From: Gemmatimonadota bacterium
GTDB lineage: Bacteria > Gemmatimonadota > Gemmatimonadetes > Gemmatimonadales > GWC2-71-9
Reading direction: 5' to 3'
Length of the DNA: 64,000 nucleotides
Assembly (NCBI GenBank): GCA_003223415.1
Contig: QHUY01000019.1
Coordinates: forward strand, 1 to 64,000
Positions 39,174 through 46,984 of the stretch are shown in pieces (the stretch's first letter is position 1; each line of letters starts with the position of its first letter). The notes below the pieces were generated by a model. That model was not told where the DNA came from and did not search any database. It saw only the letters and a program-made list of their open reading frames with translations. The position numbers and the translations under genes are program-made.

Positions 39174-39998
39174 TTAGAGCCCCCGCCCCCTCAAGAACTG
39201 AAGCATGTCGTCCATGGCCTCCTCCGCCCGCGGGTCGAGCAGGATCTCATGGTACATCTCGGGATACCACCGCACCTGTACCTCGCTCTTGAGGCTGTCG
39301 GCGAAGGCGCGGGCCAGCTGCGCGTCCACGACGCGGTCCTCGCCGGCGAGCAGGAACAGTAAGGGCGACTCGATGCGGTCTGCATCCGCGGAAACCACGC
39401 GCTGGGCCCACTGGATCTCCCGCCAGGCGCCCGTGGTCATCACCTGGTGCACGAGGGGATCGGCCTCGTAGGCCGCGCCGACGGTCGGGTCGCGACTCAG
39501 GTGATCGGGCTCGATGCCGGTGGACAGCGTGAGGGTCGGCCATACGTCGGGGAGCACGCGGCCGAGCGTCAGCTTCCAGCGTGGCGGCGGGACCGCGAGC
39601 CCGAGCCAGGGAGAAGCGAGCACGGCCGCCGCGATCACATCGCTGGGCTGGCTTTCGAGGTAGCGCAGGGCGACGAGGGCGCCGAACGAGTGGCCGAGCA
39701 GCACCTGGGGGGCGTTGGTCCGCAGCCGCACCACGCGGCGGAACGCTTGCAGGTCGGCCAGCAGCTGGCTGAAGCGGGACAGGTGACCGCGGCGCCCGCC
39801 CGAGCGCCCCTGCCCGCGCACATCCAGCAGGTACGCGGCGACGCCAGCCTGCCGCAGCCGCTCGCCAACGTACGTCCAGCGCCCGGCGTGGTCGGACCAC
39901 CCAGGCAGGAAGAGCACAGCGGACCTGGGGGTTCTCTCTGGGGGCTCGTAGGCCTCGAAGTGCAGCGAGGTGCCGTCGGGGGCGCGGAGCTGCGGCAT
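39174..39998 (-). CDS. Alpha/beta hydrolase (monoacylglycerol lipase-like)
   Basis: LDVRGQGRSGG; LLGHSFGALVALRY nucleophile elbow; GEDRVVDAQLA. Confidence 0.87.
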   Translation of the reverse strand: MPQLRAPDGTSLHFEAYEPPERTPRSAVLFLPGWSDHAGRWTYVGERLRQAGVAAYLLDVRGQGRSGGRRGHLSRFSQLLADLQAFRRVVRLRTNAPQVLLGHSFGALVALRYLESQPSDVIAAAVLASPWLGLAVPPPRWKLTLGRVLPDVWPTLTLSTGIEPDHLSRDPTVGAAYEADPLVHQVMTTGAWREIQWAQRVVSADADRIESPLLFLLAGEDRVVDAQLARAFADSLKSEVQVRWYPEMYHEILLDPRAEEAMDDMLQFLRGRGL

Positions 39999-41281
39999 CA
40001 GGGCTCGAGCAGCAGGCGTCGCAGCAGGTCTAGGCCGGCCTGTGCGCCGCGGGCGCGGATCTCGCCGCGATCGCCCGGGAAAATGCGCTGCACGACCCGA
40101 ATATTGGCGCCGGCGGCAGCGGCGAGCCAGACGGTCCCTACCGGTTTCTCGGGGGTGCCGCCGTCGGGTCCAGCGATGCCGGTGACCGCGGCGGCGCAAT
40201 CGGCGAGGAACGCGCGCTGCGCGCCGACGACCATGGCGCGCACCGTCTCCTCCGACACCGCCCCGTGTTGCGCGAGGACGTCCTCGGGGACGCCGAGCAG
40301 CTCGCTCTTGATCCGGTCGGCGTAGGCCACGACTCCCCCCACGAACACGTCCGAGGCGCCGGGCACTGCCGTGAGCCGCTCCCCCAGGAGCCCGCCGGTG
40401 CACGACTCAGCGACGGCCAGGTGCCCCCGGCGTCGCCGCACCGCCTCGAGCACGACGGCGGCGAGGTCGGTCTGCTCCTCCCCGTAGCAGTGCGCGCCGA
40501 GCGAGCCGCGCAGGCGCTCGAGGCCCGCAGCGAGCCGGCGCTCGGCCTCGCCGCGCTCCAGCCCCCACGCGGTGAGTCGCAGGTCCACGCCGGTCTCCGA
40601 TGGCAGATAAGCGAGCGTGAGCGGGGCGAGCGCCTCCTCCTCAGGCCCGATCCGCTCCGCCAGCGCCGATTCCGGCAGGCCCGTCGTCCGCAGGGTGCGG
40701 GAGAGCACCACGCGGGGTTGCGCGCTTTCACCCCCCCCTCCCCCCCCGGCCCGCTGCTGCCGGGCCATGAGGCGCGGCAGCACCTCCTCGACCAGCAGCC
40801 CGCGCATCTCCGACGGTACACCCGGGAGCATGATCACGAGCCGGTCCGCCGCTGGGTCCTCTAGCCAGAGCCCCGGGGCTGTGCCGCGCGGATTGGGCAG
40901 CACCGTCGCGCCGCGCGGCACCTCGGCCTGCGATCGGTTGACGGCCGGCATGGGCCAACGGCCGAGTCGCTTGAAGCGCGCCTCCAGAGCCTCGAGCGCC
41001 ACCGGGTCGAGCTCAAGCGGCCGCTGCAACAGTTCCGCCACGACCCTCTTGGTCATGTCGTCACGCGTGGGGCCGAGCCCGCCGGTGGTGAGCACGGCGC
41101 CGGTGCGGTCCAGCGCCTCCGCAACGGCATCCCGGATAGCTGCGGCGCGGTCGGGTACGGTGGTGCGGCGGACGATCTGCACCCCGGCTGCCGCCAGGGC
41201 GCGGCCCAGCTCGGCCGCGTTGGTATCAATGGTGTGCCCCAGCAGCAATTCGGTGCCGACCGTGAGGACTTCGAGGTTCAC
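39998..41281 (-). CDS. cinA: CinA family competence/damage-inducible protein
   Basis: EVLTVGTELLLGHTIDTNAAELGRALA; TTGGLGPTRDD; AVAESCTGGLLGERLT. Confidence 0.92.
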   Translation of the reverse strand: MNLEVLTVGTELLLGHTIDTNAAELGRALAAAGVQIVRRTTVPDRAAAIRDAVAEALDRTGAVLTTGGLGPTRDDMTKRVVAELLQRPLELDPVALEALEARFKRLGRWPMPAVNRSQAEVPRGATVLPNPRGTAPGLWLEDPAADRLVIMLPGVPSEMRGLLVEEVLPRLMARQQRAGGGGGGESAQPRVVLSRTLRTTGLPESALAERIGPEEEALAPLTLAYLPSETGVDLRLTAWGLERGEAERRLAAGLERLRGSLGAHCYGEEQTDLAAVVLEAVRRRRGHLAVAESCTGGLLGERLTAVPGASDVFVGGVVAYADRIKSELLGVPEDVLAQHGAVSEETVRAMVVGAQRAFLADCAAAVTGIAGPDGGTPEKPVGTVWLAAAAGANIRVVQRIFPGDRGEIRARGAQAGLDLLRRLLLEP

Positions 41282-41919
41282 CCGCCGCCCTTGAGCAGCG
41301 CGCGATAGCGGTAGAGGTAGAGGACGAGGGAATAGACCGTGAGCACGATCGCGCCGGCGAGTGTGACGGCGACTACGTACCCGTGGAACTGGTCCCAGAA
41401 CTCACGGAACCGCCCTGCCCAGCGGTGCGCCGCCAGCGCGTCCTTCCAGGCGAACCAGGCGATCGTGGCACCGATGAACACGTTTTGCACGACCGCCTTC
41501 AGCTTGCCCGCCCCCATGGCGGGGATCACGACGCCGCGCCGCTTGGCGAAGAAGCGGAAGGCGGTCATGAGCAACTCGCGACCGACGAGCAGCAAGCACG
41601 CCCAAACGGGGAGGCTGCCCCACCAGGGGATGCGGTAGTTGACGAGGATGGTGGGATGACGCGTCAGCCAGAAGATCGGGACCAACGTGGCGAACAGCAG
41701 CCATTTGTCGGCGATCGGGTCGAGCAGCTTGCCCAGGTCACTCACTTGGTTGTACTTGCGCGCGAAGTAGCCGTCCACGACGTCGCTGAAGGCGGCGGCG
41801 AGGAAGATCACGAACGCGATGACCTTGGGCCAGTACCCCGAGATAAACGGTAGCAGGGCGATGACGGGCGTGAGGCACATGCGTGCCAGGGTGAGGATGT
41901 TCGGCAGGGTCCACCGCAT
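41278..41919 (-). CDS. pgsA: CDP-diacylglycerol-glycerol-3-phosphate 3-phosphatidyltransferase
   Basis: WTLPNILTLARMCLTPVIA; DVVDGYFARKYNQVSDLGKLLDPIADK. Confidence 0.9.
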   Translation of the reverse strand: MRWTLPNILTLARMCLTPVIALLPFISGYWPKVIAFVIFLAAAFSDVVDGYFARKYNQVSDLGKLLDPIADKWLLFATLVPIFWLTRHPTILVNYRIPWWGSLPVWACLLLVGRELLMTAFRFFAKRRGVVIPAMGAGKLKAVVQNVFIGATIAWFAWKDALAAHRWAGRFREFWDQFHGYVVAVTLAGAIVLTVYSLVLYLYRYRALLKGGG

Positions 41920-41930
41920 GGGAGCGCCTG

Positions 41931-42605
41931 TCAGCTGAGGGTCTTGAGGACCAGCTTGCTGACCGCCTTGAGAGTGTCGAACACGCCGTCGCCGCGCACC
42001 GCGACCGCTTCGTGATAGGGGGCGCGGCCGATCCATTCGCCTCCGACTCTCTCGACCAGGCTCTCGCCCGGATGCGCAGCGTCCGGGGTCGCCTTCTGCT
42101 GCGTCGCGTCCTCGATCGGCCAGCCGGGATTGATGGCGGCCTGGAGATCCTTGATGGGCGCGGCGTTGGGCAGGTCGCGCTTGTTGTACTGGATCACGAA
42201 CGGGATCTTGGTCAGGTCGTAGCCGTACTCGGCCATGTTGTCGTACAGGTTCTGCATCGATTCCACATTGGCTTCCATGCGCTCGAGCTGGCTGTCGGCC
42301 ACGAACACGATGCCGTCCACGCCCTTGAGGATCAGCTTGCGGCTGGCGTTGTAGTACACCTGGCCCGGGACCGTGTAGAGGTGGAACCGGGTCTTGAAGC
42401 CGCGGATGGTGCCGAGGTCCACTGGGAGAAAATCGAAGAACAGCGTGCGCTCGGTTTCGGTGGCGAGCGAGATCATCTTCCCGCGCGTGTTCGGCGAGAC
42501 CTTCCCGTAGATGTGCTCGAGGTTGGTCGTTTTCCCGCCCAGGCCAGGGCCGTAGTAGACCAACTTGCAGTTGATCTCGCGGGACGCGTAGTTGATCATC
42601 GACAT
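41931..42605 (-). CDS. mglA: MglA-type Ras-like GTPase
   Basis: [73 protein letters not shown]. Confidence 0.93.
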   Translation of the reverse strand: MSMINYASREINCKLVYYGPGLGGKTTNLEHIYGKVSPNTRGKMISLATETERTLFFDFLPVDLGTIRGFKTRFHLYTVPGQVYYNASRKLILKGVDGIVFVADSQLERMEANVESMQNLYDNMAEYGYDLTKIPFVIQYNKRDLPNAAPIKDLQAAINPGWPIEDATQQKATPDAAHPGESLVERVGGEWIGRAPYHEAVAVRGDGVFDTLKAVSKLVLKTLS

Positions 42606-42620
42606 ACGGCCGGCGTCCCC

Positions 42621-43106
42621 TTACCCGAAGAGTTTGTCAATTTCGTCTTCCGCCCCTTCGAGCAGGCCCTTCTGCTGGGCCGGCCCGGTGCCCACCCGAT
42701 TGAACATCTCCTCGAAGACCTTGTTCAGGTTCTCCACTACCGCTTTGGCCTTCAGCTTGACCAGGCCCAGCGTCGCGCGCTGGTCGAACAGCACGACGAG
42801 GATGACCCGCTTGGCGATGTCGGCGAGGTACATCGATTCCTTCTCGCCCTGATGCACCAGGCTCGCGAACTCGGCCTCGCCGATCATCTTGGCGAGCTGA
42901 TCGTTGGCGCTGAAGTCGGCGGCCGTGAGGGAGGCGAACGCCGTGGGATCGAAGTGGGGCGTCTCGCCGACCGTCGCCACGAGCTGGCCCGTCCGGTCCA
43001 CGAGCAGCGCGCAGCGGGCGCTCGAGTCGCGGAGGAACCCCTGCAGATGCGCCTGGATCTGTTTGAAATCGTTCTCGCTGAACGACCAGCTCGCCGCACC
43101 CGTCAT
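42621..43106 (-). CDS. Roadblock/LC7 domain protein (MglB-like)
   Basis: CALLVDRTGQLVATVGETPHFDPTAFASLTAADFSANDQLAKMIGE. Confidence 0.82.
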   Translation of the reverse strand: MTGAASWSFSENDFKQIQAHLQGFLRDSSARCALLVDRTGQLVATVGETPHFDPTAFASLTAADFSANDQLAKMIGEAEFASLVHQGEKESMYLADIAKRVILVVLFDQRATLGLVKLKAKAVVENLNKVFEEMFNRVGTGPAQQKGLLEGAEDEIDKLFG

Positions 43107-43118
43107 CGGTGTCCCCGG

Positions 43119-43721
43119 TCAGTCGGCATCGGACATGTCGCGTCGCGCCTCCAGCGCCTGCGCGATGGTCACCCCGTCGGCGTACTCCAGATCGCCGCCC
43201 ATGGGCAGGCCGCGCGCGATCCGCGTCACCCGCACCCCCGTGGACCGGAGCACCTGCTGGAGGTAGGTCGCCGTGACCTCCCCCTCCATGGACGGATTGG
43301 TGGCGACGATCACCTCGCGCACCCCCGACCCGTTGCCGACCCGCGCCAGCAGCCGTTCCAGGTGGAGCGCCTCGGGACCGAGCCCGTCGAGCGGCGAGAG
43401 CCGACCGCCCAGTACGTGGTAGCGCCCCCGGAAGCGTGCGGCCCGCTCGATCGCGGCAACGTCCGTGGCTTCCTCCACCACGCACAACAGCGCGGTGTCC
43501 CGCCGGGGATCACGGCAAATCGCGCACGGATCTTCGTCGGTCAGGTTGCCGCAGGTCCCGCACGCGATCACCTGCTCGCGCACCCGCCGGATCGCCTGCG
43601 CCAGGCGCTCGGCGTTCTCCGCTGGCTGCTTCAACAGATGAAACGTGAGCCGCTGCGCCGTCTTTCGTCCGATCCCGGGGAGCCTGGACAGCTCCGTGAC
43701 GAGATCTTCGATGGCCGACAC
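43119..43721 (-). CDS. recR: Recombination protein RecR
   Basis: LSRLPGIGRKTAQRLTFHLL; CGTCGNLTDEDPCAICRD; TNPSMEGEVTATYL. Confidence 0.95.
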   Translation of the reverse strand: MSAIEDLVTELSRLPGIGRKTAQRLTFHLLKQPAENAERLAQAIRRVREQVIACGTCGNLTDEDPCAICRDPRRDTALLCVVEEATDVAAIERAARFRGRYHVLGGRLSPLDGLGPEALHLERLLARVGNGSGVREVIVATNPSMEGEVTATYLQQVLRSTGVRVTRIARGLPMGGDLEYADGVTIAQALEARRDMSDAD

Positions 43722-43727
43722 GACCGT

Positions 43728-44045
43728 CTAGAACGGCAGCTGAAACGGAAACGGCAGGCCCGAGGTGAGCTTCCGGACCTCGGTCTGGTATAGCTCGGCG
43801 GCGCGCTTCTGCGCCTCCGCCACGGCGGCGAGCACCAGATCCTCGAGCAGTTCCACGTCACCCTGACGGACGGCCTCCGGGTCGATCTTGATCGCCCGGA
43901 TCTGCCCGCGCCCGTCCGCCGTGGCCTGTACCATCCCGCCACCCGCCTGGACCGTCACGGTCTGCTGGGCGAGCTGGGACTGTATCTCGGACAGCCGCCC
44001 CTGGACCTGCTGAGAGAGTTGGAGCAGGCTGGATAAATCCGCCAT
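43728..44045 (-). CDS. YbaB/EbfC nucleoid-associated protein
   Basis: MADLSSLLQLSQQVQGRLSEIQSQLAQQTVTVQAGGGMVQATADGRGQIRAIKIDPE; adjacent to recR/dnaX. Confidence 0.92.
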   Translation of the reverse strand: MADLSSLLQLSQQVQGRLSEIQSQLAQQTVTVQAGGGMVQATADGRGQIRAIKIDPEAVRQGDVELLEDLVLAAVAEAQKRAAELYQTEVRKLTSGLPFPFQLPF

Positions 44046-44082
44046 ACGCCGAAAGTTATCCCCCGTCCAAAAAGGCCGCAAG

Positions 44083-45762
44083 CTACTCGAGTAATTCCAA
44101 GTCCAGGGCGTCCACCGCCGCGTTGAGCGTCGGGTCCTTCGTCCGCAGCACCAGCAGTCGGTCCGCCTTGACCCGCTCTTCGGTGAGCCGGCTCGGCCGC
44201 GGCGCAGGCGGCACGGCTGCCCCCGCTCCCCGTTCCCCGCTCCCAGCTCCCGAGACTTTGATCCGAGCCTTCCCGCTCACGTACTCGCCAACGAGCTTTG
44301 CCACCGCGTCGCGCTTATGGGCAATCCCTTCCGCCTGGCCGGGGGCCTGGTCCGGCGGCCGCAGCGTCACGGTGTCGCCCTCCACCGCGGCCACCTCGGT
44401 CCCGGCGAGCAGCGTCCCGAACATAGGGCTCGTCGCCCGCGCGTGCGCGACGATGGTGGGCCACAGCGCGCGAAGCCGGTCGAGCGTCAGCGGGCCCTTT
44501 TCGGGGGGGACTGGGGACTGGGGAATCGGGACTGGGGCAGCCCGTGCCGGCCCAGCATCGCGCAATCGCGGCGACGACGACGGGGCTTGAGGCGGCATCG
44601 CTGTCCCTTGCCCCATTCCCCTGTCCCCAGTCCCCTGGTCCAACCTCCTGATGACTTCCTGGAGCTCGATCGTGCGATCCATCATCGCCCACCGCAGCAG
44701 CAGCACTTCCACCGCCAGACGAGGGTTCCCACTGCGACGGACCTGCTCTTCCATTTCGCCGAGCACCGTCAGCAGCCGCACGACATCCGGCGGCGGCAGC
44801 TGGGGCGCGTACCGTCGCACCTGAGTCTGGAGTCCGTCGGTCAGTCCCTCGGGCTCGCCCCCCACCCCGACGAGCAGCACGGCGCGCAGCGTCTCTCCGG
44901 CACCGCTCACGAACTCGCCCAGATCAGCCCCGGCTTCGAGCAGCTTCTCTACCAGCGGGAACACCGCCCCGGCGTCCCGTTCGGACACGAGGCGGAGGAG
45001 CTCACTATACAGATCATCAGGGATGAGGCCGAGGACTTCCCGCACGCGCTGGGCGGTGACGGGCCCCTCACCGAAGGAGAGCACCTGGTCGAGCAGCGAG
45101 AGCCCGTCGCGCATCCCGCCGTCGGCGCTCTGCGCCAGAAGGTGTAGAGCGTCGTCCTCGGCCCGGAGCCCCTCGGCGGCGAGCACCTGGCGCAGGCGCT
45201 CCACGATGGCATGCGGCCCGATGCGGCGGAAATCGAACCGCTGCAGTCGAGACAGGATCGGCGCGGCGCTCTGAGCGATCTTCTGCGGCTCGGTCGTGGC
45301 GAATACGAAGACGACCCGCGACGGCGGCTCCTCGAGGATCTTGAGGAGGGCGTTCCACGCCTCGCGGGTGAGCATATGCGCTTCGTCCACGATGTACACC
45401 TTGTAGCGCCCCTCGGCGCTCGCGGCGTACATCGCGCGCTCCCGCAGGTCGCGCGCGTCGTCCACACCACGGTTGGAGGCGGCGTCCAGCTCCACGACGT
45501 CCAGATTCGCCTGGCCGGTCCAGATCCGCGTGCACGACTCGCACACGCCGCACGGCTCGCCTCCCTGACGCTGGGCGCAGTTCAGGGCCATCGCCAAGAT
45601 GCGCGCGGCCGTGGTCTTCCCTACGCCGCGGGGTCCGGCGAAGAGGTACCCATGCGCCGTGCGACCGCTCGCCACGGCGCCGCGGAGCGCGGTGGCCACG
45701 TGATCTTGGACGATCAGCTCGGCGAACTTGCGAGGACGGTATTTGCGAGCGAGCGCGATCAT
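44083..45762 (-). CDS. dnaX: DNA polymerase III subunit gamma/tau
   Basis: LARKYRPRKFAELIVQDHVATAL; GYLFAGPRGVGKTTAARILA; YKVYIVDEAHMLTREAWNALLKILEEPP. Start reset to ATG 45762. Confidence 0.95.
   Translation of the reverse strand: MIALARKYRPRKFAELIVQDHVATALRGAVASGRTAHGYLFAGPRGVGKTTAARILAMALNCAQRQGGEPCGVCESCTRIWTGQANLDVVELDAASNRGVDDARDLRERAMYAASAEGRYKVYIVDEAHMLTREAWNALLKILEEPPSRVVFVFATTEPQKIAQSAAPILSRLQRFDFRRIGPHAIVERLRQVLAAEGLRAEDDALHLLAQSADGGMRDGLSLLDQVLSFGEGPVTAQRVREVLGLIPDDLYSELLRLVSERDAGAVFPLVEKLLEAGADLGEFVSGAGETLRAVLLVGVGGEPEGLTDGLQTQVRRYAPQLPPPDVVRLLTVLGEMEEQVRRSGNPRLAVEVLLLRWAMMDRTIELQEVIRRLDQGTGDRGMGQGTAMPPQAPSSSPRLRDAGPARAAPVPIPQSPVPPEKGPLTLDRLRALWPTIVAHARATSPMFGTLLAGTEVAAVEGDTVTLRPPDQAPGQAEGIAHKRDAVAKLVGEYVSGKARIKVSGAGSGERGAGAAVPPAPRPSRLTEERVKADRLLVLRTKDPTLNAAVDALDLELLE
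44506..44638. repeat. Heptad inverted-repeat element inside dnaX
   Basis: GGGGACTGGGGACTGGGGAATCGGGACTGGGG (44506-44537) and CCCTTGCCCCATTCCCCTGTCCCCAGTCCCCTGG (44605-44638). Confidence 0.85.
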
Positions 45763-45765
45763 CTC

Positions 45766-45839
45766 AACGCGGAATGTGAAATGCGGAATGCGGAATCGAA
45801 CGGGAGGCGTCCACTCCGCACTCCGCATTCCGCATTGCA
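45766..45839. repeat. Heptad inverted-repeat element between SRP RNA gene and dnaX
   Basis: AACGCGGAATGTGAAATGCGGAATGCGGAAT and CACTCCGCACTCCGCATTCCGCATT. Confidence 0.85.
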
Positions 45840-45846
45840 GTTGAAT

Positions 45847-45943
45847 GCCCCAGGCTCCCCGCAGCGACATCCGACATCGCTTAGCGCTGCTCCCTGCGGG
45901 GGCCTGACGCGGTTCGCGAGCGGCTGACCTGCGGACCTGGGGC
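45847..45943 (-). ncRNA. ffs: Small bacterial SRP RNA (4.5S-type)
   Basis: Minus strand GCCCCAGGTCCGCAGGTCAGCCGCTCGCGAACCGCGTCAGGCCCCCGCAGGGAGCAGCGCTAAGCGATGTCGGATGTCGCTGCGGGGAGCCTGGGGC: GTCAGGCCC..GGGAGCAGC core, 8-bp closing stem, ffs-dnaX synteny. Confidence 0.88.
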
Positions 45944-45986
45944 GACGGAAAGATAGTCGCTCGCCCACGTGAAGCCTAGCGGGCCA

Positions 45987-46982
45987 TCAGGGACGCCTGC
46001 GGACCGACGCGCTCACGTCGAGGCGCACCCGTCCCGCCTGCAACACGAGGCTCGTGCTGCCGCCCCCGGGCCGTCCGGGCCTCAGCGTGACGACCGCGTC
46101 GAGCGAATCCTGCGTGACGCGTGTCACCTTCAGTATGCCGTCGTCCGCAACCGCCGCTACCACGCCCGGCGACGTCACCCGGTTGCCGAACACATCCTGC
46201 ACGCGCACGTGCAGGAACGCCGGCGCGTCCGGGTCGAGGACGAGCTGGCGATCAACGCTCTGCCCGTGGTACGTCGCGACCAGCCGAGCGGCCGGCCCCG
46301 GCGATGGATACAGGGTCGCCTGCCGTACGATGGCGCCTACTGCGGCCGTCACCACGGTCGGGGCCGCCCGCTCCCCGAACACCAGCTCGGCGCGGATCTG
46401 GCCCAGCGAATCCGTGTGCGGGTCCCCGGCGGACAGGAGGCGGCCATTGGCAACCGACAGGGCCACGGCGACGCTGGGGAGCGGAGCGCCGCTCGAGTCG
46501 CGCACCTCGAACACCAGCGGCAGCGCCGCCCGCTGGCCCACGACGCCGCGCTGGCCGGGGCCCGACAGGAACCCGGTTCGCTCCGCGGACGGCTGGCGGG
46601 GTGGCGGCGGTGCGACCTGTGGGGGGCGGGGCGCGGCGTGCACAACAGGTCCCTCTCTGGTCGGGACGGCCGGGGTGGCAGCCGCGACGGCGGATGGTGC
46701 TGACCGCACGGTGACCGGGCGGGCGGGCGGGCGGGAAGGCGCGGCGCGCGCGCAGGCATCGATGCGGCCCATGATCGCAGAGTCGGCGCCGAGCGCTTCC
46801 AGGTCTTGCCGGTCGCGCGCCGTGGGCGTGAACGAGAGACAGTCGCGCCGCACGAGGTCCGCAATCTCGCTCTTGGAGAGCGCGCCCCCCGTGAGGAGCC
46901 GGATCAGATCGGTCTTGCGGAGGGGCTCGGCGCCCTGCATGGCCGCGAGCCTGAGCGCCGCGACCAGCAGCGACCCCATCAT
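45987..46982 (-). CDS. Big/Ig-like domain protein
   Basis: EVRDSSGAPLPSVAVALSVANGRLLSAGDPHTDSLGQIRAELVFG and VRVQDVFGNRVTSPG. Confidence 0.65.
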   Translation of the reverse strand: MMGSLLVAALRLAAMQGAEPLRKTDLIRLLTGGALSKSEIADLVRRDCLSFTPTARDRQDLEALGADSAIMGRIDACARAAPSRPPARPVTVRSAPSAVAAATPAVPTREGPVVHAAPRPPQVAPPPPRQPSAERTGFLSGPGQRGVVGQRAALPLVFEVRDSSGAPLPSVAVALSVANGRLLSAGDPHTDSLGQIRAELVFGERAAPTVVTAAVGAIVRQATLYPSPGPAARLVATYHGQSVDRQLVLDPDAPAFLHVRVQDVFGNRVTSPGVVAAVADDGILKVTRVTQDSLDAVVTLRPGRPGGGSTSLVLQAGRVRLDVSASVRRRP

Positions 46983-46984
46983 GC

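Noticed and set aside
46716-46740. GGGC tetranucleotide run (CGGGCGGGCGGGCGGG)
   Set aside because: Ordinary GC-rich low complexity within coding sequence.
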